NCBI RefSeq assembly: GCF_040954645.1
Contig: NC_092806.1
Location: 115,612,458 to 115,676,457, forward strand
DNA length: 64,000 bases
Origin: Diabrotica undecimpunctata
Taxonomy: Eukaryota; Arthropoda; Insecta; Coleoptera; Chrysomelidae
Direction of reading: 5' to 3'
The translations under genes were made by a program, and so were the position numbers. Positions 58,621 to 64,000 of the stretch are shown piece after piece. The notes under the pieces were generated by a model. That model was not told the origin of the DNA. It made no database searches and worked only from the letters and a program-made list of their open reading frames with translations. Numbering within the stretch: the first letter of the stretch is position 1; every line of letters starts with the position of its first letter.

Positions 58621-60971
58621 TTAACGAATAAGAGATTTAAGTAAATTGATTCTTTGGGTACAGTTTCCTTTAAGTTTCTGAATATGCTGTCTCCAGATAA
58701 GCTTTTTATCAAAGGTGATACCAAGAAGTGTCAAATAATTAACTGTTTGTAAACGAAGTCCGTTTAGAGTTATAGAGGGTGGATTAGGTCTATGCTTTTT
58801 GGTAAAGTGAATTACTTTGGATTTAGGAGCTGAAAACACAAATCCAGCACGCGTAGACCAGGTGCCTATTTTATTTATTGTGTTTTGTAGCAAAGTGCTG
58901 GTGGTAGCTGTGACTCTGCCTCGGCAGTATAATATAATATCATCAGCATATATCGAGTACCTGACTGGTGGTTCTATATATGAGGAAAAGTCATTCATGC
59001 TAAGTAAAAATAAGGTAGTGCTTAAGACTGAGCCCTGAGGCAAACCGTTGTCCAAAGCGTGTGGTTTTGATATTTTTCCATTTGTTAATACTCTAAAATA
59101 TCGACTTGTTAAAAAATTTTTTAAAAATAAATAAATGTTACCAGTTAAATTATATTCCGTTAATTTTCTTAGAATTAGAGGTCTTTGTACAGTGTCGAAG
59201 GCACTTTGGATATCTAAAGTTACTGCTATGACTTCGCTTCTATTCGAAAATGCATTAACAATGTCAGTATGTAGTGTGACCAGGTTATCCATTGTACTTC
59301 GATTTGATCTGAAACCTGTTTGGAATGGGTCAAGGATATTATTTCTTTCTAGATACCATAGTAAGCGTTTATTGACCATCTTTTCTAACAGTTTACATAG
59401 TGAACAAGTGAGAGAAATTGGTCTATATGATTTTAGAAGATTTGGAGATGAGTCATTCTTTTTAATAGGAATTGTAGTCGCTTGTCGCCATAACGTTGGG
59501 AACTGGTTTTGAGACCAGATCTTATTATATAACTCTAACAGTTTGAGATGTGTGTCTGGATGGAGATTTTTTAAGAATATTGATGGGATATCGTCAGGAC
59601 CGGCTGCTGAGTTTTTCAATGAAGATATGGCTTCGTTTAATTCTAGGAGATTAAAAGGAAGATTCATAGAGCTGGTGTTAGAAAATATTTTGGGGCTGGA
59701 AATGTTGGTATCTGAGTTATTGGAAAGATTCGGAATATTTGACTTATCTGAAAAGTGAGAGGCAAAGATATCTGCAATATGTTGATCATCGGTAACTGTA
59801 TGATCCTGCAGGGAGATGGCGGCTATTTTGCTGGATGTATTATGACCTTTCATACGTCTTATCTTTGACCACATTTGCGCGGGAGAAGTATCTTTTGTGA
59901 TTGAACTAACGTATTGATTCCATGAGGATTTCTTACTTTCTTTTAAAATACGCCTAGAATTGGCCCTAAGTTTTTTAAAATTTATTAAATCCGTGGTGGT
60001 ACGGGTCTTTCGGAATTTATTTATTGCTTTTTTGCATTGTTTGACAGCTATTTTGCACGACTCATTCCACCACGGAACAGGTTTCTTGGAAGGATCAATC
60101 GCGCATTTACCAATACATTCCTCAGCAGATTCAGTTAAACAATTATTTAATAGTTTTACATCTGTATCTATATCATTGTTAAAAAGTAATTCATCGGTTT
60201 TTCCCTTATCAGTGGTTCTGAAAAGATCCCAGTTTGCTTGAGTGATTTTCCATTTTGTTATAATTCTCGAGGGCATTTTTGACTGGTCAGAGATAAGAAT
60301 AGGAAAATGATTACTATCATAGAGACTGTTTAATGTGTACCATGAAAGTAAAGGAAATATTCCGGGATTACAGAAAGATAAATCTATGGAAGAGAAACTA
60401 CCTGATTGGATGTGAAAGTATGTACTACTTCCTGAATTTAGTAAGTTTATATTTACGTTATTTAGGAAATTTTCGATTGTTTTACCTCTTCCAAATGTGT
60501 TTTCGGATCCCCACATAGTATTATGTGCATTAAAGTCACCTACTAAGATAAAAGGTGTAGGAAGCTGAGAAGTTAAATCTTCAAGATCGGAACTTATTAA
60601 ACAGTAGTTTGGAGGGATGTATATGCAACAAATTGTAATTTTGTAGGGACACCAAGCTGTAACGGCTATAGCTTCGAGGTTTGTGTTTAGCGGAAATTCT
60701 TTATGGAAAATATCAGTAGAAACAAAAATTGATGCTCCGCCACTGGCACGAAGTTGGGTAGTTCGAATATAGTGGTAACCTGTAAAATTTTTAAGTTGTC
60801 CGGAATATTTATCAGTGAAGTTTGTTTCTTGTAGGCATAGAAAGTCAGGAGAAGACTCAGATATGAGCTGTTCAAGGCGTGGACGACGGGGATAAAATCC
60901 GTCACAATTCCATTGTATCAGTGTGAAGGTTGAAATTAATATGTAGAGTGTTTGGATGTTTGCGAGGTTTG
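58621..60971 (-). CDS. I-like ORF2, endonuclease and RT
   Basis: Open from about 60971 to 58621. Endonuclease: LIQWNCDGFYPRRPRLEQLI, FLCLQETNF (Glu), CIYIPPNY, LVGDFNAHNTMWG (Asp/Asn), SSIDLSF (Asp), and YDSNHFPIL, where SDH is usual and SNH is found. RT: AAGPDDIPSIFLKNLH, YRPISLTCSLCKLLEKMVN, TGFRSNRSTMDNL, VIAVTLDIQSAFDTVQRPLI (motif A), NGLPQGSVLSTTLF (motif B) and YSIYADDIILYC (catalytic pair). No ATG exists in this frame before the one at 60516, which is already inside the endonuclease. The frame overlaps the end of ORF1 by about 36 bases in the -1 phase. It ends early at a lesion at 58621. Confidence 0.88.
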
Positions 60972-62399
60972 TGAACTATCAGACAGGTATTCTTTATCAC
61001 AAGCATCCTGGGAATTATCAAGACTGTTTATACTTTCAGAATCATCTGTTGCAGAATGTATTTTAGTTTTAATTTTTTTAATTAAGCGTGTAATTCTGAT
61101 TTTTGTAGACCTATCTTTAAAATTAGGGTTTATTGATTGCAAAGTTAAAATGAGTGATTTAATATCTGTTGTGAATTTAAATGCTTCTGAGACAGGGTCA
61201 CAGCTGCCGTAAGCGTTCTCGATAAAGGCAATTATATTATCAGGAGGAACTGCAAAAACTTCTGGGTTTTGTTTATAGGCTTCGTGTATTGCTTGTTTGG
61301 AGTCAGTGGATAGACTGGGGTCGAGAGAAGAACTACGTGTTCGTTTCTTTTTTGTGTTGGAGGTGCTAGAAGAACTAGGAACTGTTTGTTTGGGAGGAAA
61401 CATAGTTTGTTCTGTTGCAGGGTTTTCCCCAGATTGAAGGGTCTTATCGCTTATAGATGATACAGATGAGCGTGGCCTTTTCTGTGAAAGATGAGAACTT
61501 AAACATAGTTTATCTGACTTTTCAGATATTGTATCATTTTCGCAATTCTCTGGGGAAGAAGACAAATAAAATAGATTTGTTTGGAAGGGAGATGATTCAG
61601 AATGAGATGGAAATTGTGTATTCTGTTGCTGTGACGTTGATTCGGTGGGGGGATTTGGGAGGACATGGGAAACAGTAGGATTTTCAGATGATAAGTTGTC
61701 AGATGAAGTATTGGGACAATTAGAAGCAACATGTCCCGATTGTTTGCATAAGAAACATTCCATTTTGTCCGTAGACAGAAAAATTCTATTATCATTGCCT
61801 TCAAAAGGAATTAACAAGGAGGTGTGAAGCTCAAAATTATCAGAGGGAGGAAAAATATATACTTGACGGCGGAAGCTAAGTATGTGGGAGTATTCATCAC
61901 CTGGAGTGCCCGCTTTAAGAAAGGACACGGGGGAGGCTATTTGGAAACCAAGACTTTTCACTGCATTTTCGGCCAGTTCATGGGGAATGTAAGGAGAGAT
62001 GTTCGAAATTAATATTCTTTTTGTTGGGGAGACAAGTTTACGAATACTTAAAGTAAGGCGTCCGATTTGAACGGATGGATGGGATTTCAGAAGTTGATCA
62101 ACGAGATTTGAGTTCACTAGATATATGCAGATCCTATTGTTAGATATTCTGGATGCAAAGGAAATATTTTTTGGTCCGATGATGTCACCAATGGCTTTAA
62201 CGTAGTCTAGAAGTTTAAGGTTTTCTTCTGCGTGAAGAACTATCGCCTGTTCTTTTTTTGGAAAAGATGGTTTCGGTGTAGATTTTGCAGCGGTTACGTA
62301 TGAAAGAGGTGTAGTTGCTGGAATGTTGTTTGTAGCAGTTTGAAGGGCCATTGTTAAGGTAGAAACTGTAGGAGTATTGTTTATATCTGTACTGTCCAT
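60936..62399 (-). CDS. I-like ORF1, gag-like RNA-binding protein
   Basis: 487 codons from the ATG at 62399. N-terminal third contains SYVTAAKSTPKPSFPKKEQA then an RRM-like fold region (IVLHAEENLKLLDYVKAIGD to SIRKLVSPTKRILISNI). A zinc knuckle MECFLCKQSGHVASNCPNTS (CX2CX4HX4C) lies near residue 220. The rest is Ser/Thr/Pro/Gln-rich with basic patches KKKRTRSSS, and the acidic C-terminus ends SKHSTY. It would coat element RNA in the cytoplasm. The reading is intact. The stop overlaps the ORF2 frame. Confidence 0.85.
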   Translation of the reverse strand: MDSTDINNTPTVSTLTMALQTATNNIPATTPLSYVTAAKSTPKPSFPKKEQAIVLHAEENLKLLDYVKAIGDIIGPKNISFASRISNNRICIYLVNSNLVDQLLKSHPSVQIGRLTLSIRKLVSPTKRILISNISPYIPHELAENAVKSLGFQIASPVSFLKAGTPGDEYSHILSFRRQVYIFPPSDNFELHTSLLIPFEGNDNRIFLSTDKMECFLCKQSGHVASNCPNTSSDNLSSENPTVSHVLPNPPTESTSQQQNTQFPSHSESSPFQTNLFYLSSSPENCENDTISEKSDKLCLSSHLSQKRPRSSVSSISDKTLQSGENPATEQTMFPPKQTVPSSSSTSNTKKKRTRSSSLDPSLSTDSKQAIHEAYKQNPEVFAVPPDNIIAFIENAYGSCDPVSEAFKFTTDIKSLILTLQSINPNFKDRSTKIRITRLIKKIKTKIHSATDDSESINSLDNSQDACDKEYLSDSSQTSQTSKHSTY

Positions 62400-62726
62400 G
62401 TAAATACAGACAGTAACCTCGTTTTATTTCTCTTCTTTAACTAATTATGCTATCCAAATTTGTATTAAAATCCATTGAATTGGATGGCCAGCAAGAACCA
62501 GCAGACTGGTAAAACCAGTCTCTGGTATGCACTTTGTATAAATTAAATATAATTTATATGATTTAATAATATAACAAAAGCAATACGTACAAAACTTGTC
62601 CAGAAATCACTTTTCGAAATTACACTATTAAATCTAAATTAAACACTAATTACTACCGATAAGGCAAACTGGATTTTAATTGTACTTGGCACACGTCGTA
62701 CTCGTTCGAGTGCTAGAACAGGAATC
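62400..62726 (-). promoter_or_regulatory. 5' UTR of the I-like element with possible internal promoter
   Basis: The element starts at 62726 with GATTCCTGTTCTAGCACTCG. About 28-35 bases in lies TACGACGTG (62700-62692), similar to the downstream promoter element of insect non-LTR elements, which start transcription at their own first base. A 7 bp hairpin (agactgg/ccagtct, loop taaaa, 62503-62521) lies further in. Promoter function is inference. Confidence 0.4.
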
Positions 62727-63501
62727 ATGAGTTCTTGCTTTAATGTCCAGCTTTCAAGCCAATATTGCAGTATCGAAAACACGTAACATCTCAGTGCTCT
62801 TACTCTTAGTTCTAATCTAAGGTCTTTGTTGCAGAGAATTGTTTTCACTTTTACAAACGCATTTCTTGCTATTTCTATCCTTGCTCTTATTTCGGTTGTT
62901 TGATCATTATTGTCTGAAATCCAGGTTCCTAAGTATTTGTATTTATCAACCCTTTCTATCGGTACATTTCCCAAATGTATGTTTGTTGGTCTATTTGTTT
63001 TGTTTGTTATTATCATGTATTTGGTCTTTTTAATATTCATTTTTAGTCCATATTTTTCACAGAAACTGTTTGTTTTGTTTATCAGTAATTCAAGTTGTTC
63101 AGCAGAGCTTGCCATAATTACGGTGTCATCTGCGTATCTTATGTTGTTAATAGATCTTCTGTTAATTATTATTCCTTCACTTCGAGATAGTAATGCTTCT
63201 TCAAAAATAGCTTCACTATATACATTAAACAATAATGGGGACATAATACATCCCTGCGTAACTGCTCTTCTGATTTCAATTTCTGGACTGGGTTCGTTAT
63301 TTATTACGATTTGTGCTCTTTGATTCCAGTAGAGGTTTGTTATTATTCGTAAGTCTCTATGGTCTATGTTTTTTGTTTTTAGAATTTGCTTTTGATTCAT
63401 ATCCATGCATCTTTGAGCTAACACATTAAAAGCAAATAACGCTTCTCTGGTTCCTAGTCCGTTTATGAATCCAATCTGACTATCATCTATTCCTTCTTCC
63501 A
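62639..63501 (-). pseudogene. RT half of the split LINE, with chimeric C-terminus
   Basis: DSQIGFINGLGTREALFAFN (63480-63425, open upstream of the first Met), then IRRAVTQGCIMSPLLFNVYS (motif B), INNIRYADDTVIMASS (catalytic pair), MNIKKTKYMIITN, DKYKYLGTWISD and ILQYWLESWTLKQEL. The LINE reading stops at 62727; the remaining 29 codons (MIPVLALERVRR onward) are read from the 5' UTR of the inserted I-like element. Motif A lies in a degraded part near 63400. Non-functional. Confidence 0.8.
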
Positions 63502-64000
63502 GCTATTTTACTCAATTCCGAATCCAATGCCATCCCAGCACGGGCGCTTTCTGCCTTTCGAAGATGCAATTTTTTTTCCAATTTTAAACTTTCCAAAGTA
63601 AATTCAGAAGTTTCTGTGTTTTTTTTGTTCAAATTCGTCACATCTTCTACAACTGTCAGATACAGGCGCATGAAAAGTTAAATTAAATTTTTTTCTGAAA
63701 ACATCCCTAAAAATAAATTGTGACGCAGGATCATTTGTTTCTTGTTTGTATAAGGAATACATAGTTGACAGATTTAAAATGGGGCTAAATATCAAAGATT
63801 TGGATTTTATGTTTTCTAAAATAATGTGACTGATATTTTGGGAACCTCTAAATAAAATGAAAAATATTGTCAAGTTTCTCCTGACTTGTTTTATTATGAG
63901 GGTTCTTTTTTTACTCTTTTATCCTTAGAAGGTGTACCACCTTGCTCTTTATTACGCAAAGCACGTGTAAGTCGCTCATCTGAAACTCTAAGACTGTTTG
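63502..64000 (-). pseudogene. N-terminal part of the DDE-like transposase gene
   Basis: The piece upstream of all insertions. On the minus strand it has RVSDERLTRALRNKEQGGTP (open to the window edge), then a decayed stretch with FPKYQSHY, MYSLYKQETNDPASQFIFRD, FNLTFHAPVSDSCRRCDEFE and, one frame over after an A-run, TSEFTLESLKLEKKLHLRKA. The gene continues beyond 64000. Confidence 0.7.

Larger units (their letters stand above)
57156..62726 (-). mobile_element. Full-length I-like LINE, 5.57 kb
   Basis: Perfect 15 bp TSD atgagttcttgcttt at 57141-57155 and 62727-62741 (plus-strand reading). It has a poly(A) tail (T-run 57156-57163), a 5' UTR of about 325 bp, ORF1 with a zinc knuckle, ORF2 with endonuclease, RT and RNase H, and a 3' UTR of about 150 bp. 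The order ORF1/EN-RT-RNase H and the wording QWNCDGF at the endonuclease start suit the I clade. Only one clear lesion is seen (near 58600). It is the youngest layer in this stack apart from possibly the hAT. Confidence 0.9.
56892..63507 (-). mobile_element. AAGAAGAAG-tailed LINE, split by the I-like element
   Basis: Bounded by gctatt at 56892-56897 and 63502-63507. Its two halves are 63501-62742 and 57140-56898. Halves join at the 15 bp TSD of the inner element: WTLKQEL continues as INKLQSFEMWCYRRMLRIAW. 5'-truncated in the RT fingers. The 3' half has lost a piece between MREQQ and VKIVMMICNLRSGDGT, then stop, GGCACTTAAAGAAGAAG and the TSD. Same family as 19173-19411 and 25980-26262. Confidence 0.85.
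54072..64000 (-). pseudogene. Uncharacterised DDE-like transposase gene, split by three insertions, 5' end beyond window
   Basis: Minus strand, pieces in order: 64000-63502, 56897-56880, and 54905-54072. N-terminal part: VSDERLTRALRNKEQGGTPS, then KKFNLTFHAPVSDSCRRCDE (paired Cys) and LHLRKAESARAGMALDSE. Across the LINE insertion SKIA joins to FDLMSTLPTPHLLTG, supplying an Asp, followed by VFYYKRQLWTYCLGIH, MYVWHEAIASRGSQEI, LIMYSGQCGGIGT-type region (YSDxCGGQN in the better frame), FLVLGHSYLACDREFGIIE and a C-terminus with LLVYVPPYLHNFY. Spaced acids and the GHSY..DR..G.IE block suggest an RNase H-fold transposase. It is a recurrent insect repeat protein that I cannot name. Frameshifts lie near 63650 (A-run), 54680 and 54290. 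Confidence 0.7.

Overview
The window is eukaryotic, AT-rich, non-coding DNA made almost wholly of transposable elements, with no host protein gene, tRNA or rRNA that I can support. The repertoire points to an insect: Penelope-like, jockey-like, I-like and RTE-like retroelements, mariner-type transposons with a DUF4817-style helix-turn-helix domain, a PIF/Harbinger remnant with a MADF-domain gene, and a hAT with a BED finger. A large repeat-rich beetle genome would fit, but the sequence does not fix the species.

Layout. 1-3.2 kb: decayed Penelope-like element (minus strand) carrying two younger insertions with clean target-site duplications (TSDs). 3.2-9.6 kb: long TA microsatellites, a jockey-like relic and a second LINE scrap. 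9.6-12.5 kb: nearly complete RTE-like LINE (plus), one base from an open frame, with a 2.6 kb mariner-type element sitting in its 3' tail (12.5-15.05 kb). 16.8-20.05 kb: a second TA-flanked DNA transposon whose transposase is split by a LINE tail. 20-24 kb: LINE relics, including a LINE nested in opposite orientation inside its own family. 28.2-31.2 kb: a Penelope-like terminal sequence with a hammerhead-ribozyme-like fold, then an RNase H-bearing LINE (minus). 32-44 kb: several degraded LINEs, three internally deleted ones in the window lacking the reverse transcriptase core. 44.5-46.0 kb: PIF/Harbinger-like remnant with convergent MADF and transposase exons. 46-51.3 kb: LINE fragments, one flanked by about 170 bp direct repeats. 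54.07-64 kb: a four-layer nest. An uncharacterised DDE-like transposase gene (minus) was hit by a LINE (6 bp TSD); that LINE was hit by a full-length I-like element (15 bp TSD); the transposase gene was separately hit by a hAT element (8 bp TSD).

How the parts work together. These are independent mobile elements, not a pathway. The useful information is their order of arrival, readable from TSDs and broken frames. The most unusual signal is a set of hammerhead-ribozyme-like folds at about 2.37, 16.1, 28.36, 41.2 and 51.64 kb. The 28.36 kb copy keeps every core position I can check by eye, and the 2.37 kb copy lies in a 176 bp unit that moved into the Penelope-like element.

All identifications come from reading translations and motifs by eye; no alignment, folding or database search was run. 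Clade names are provisional.
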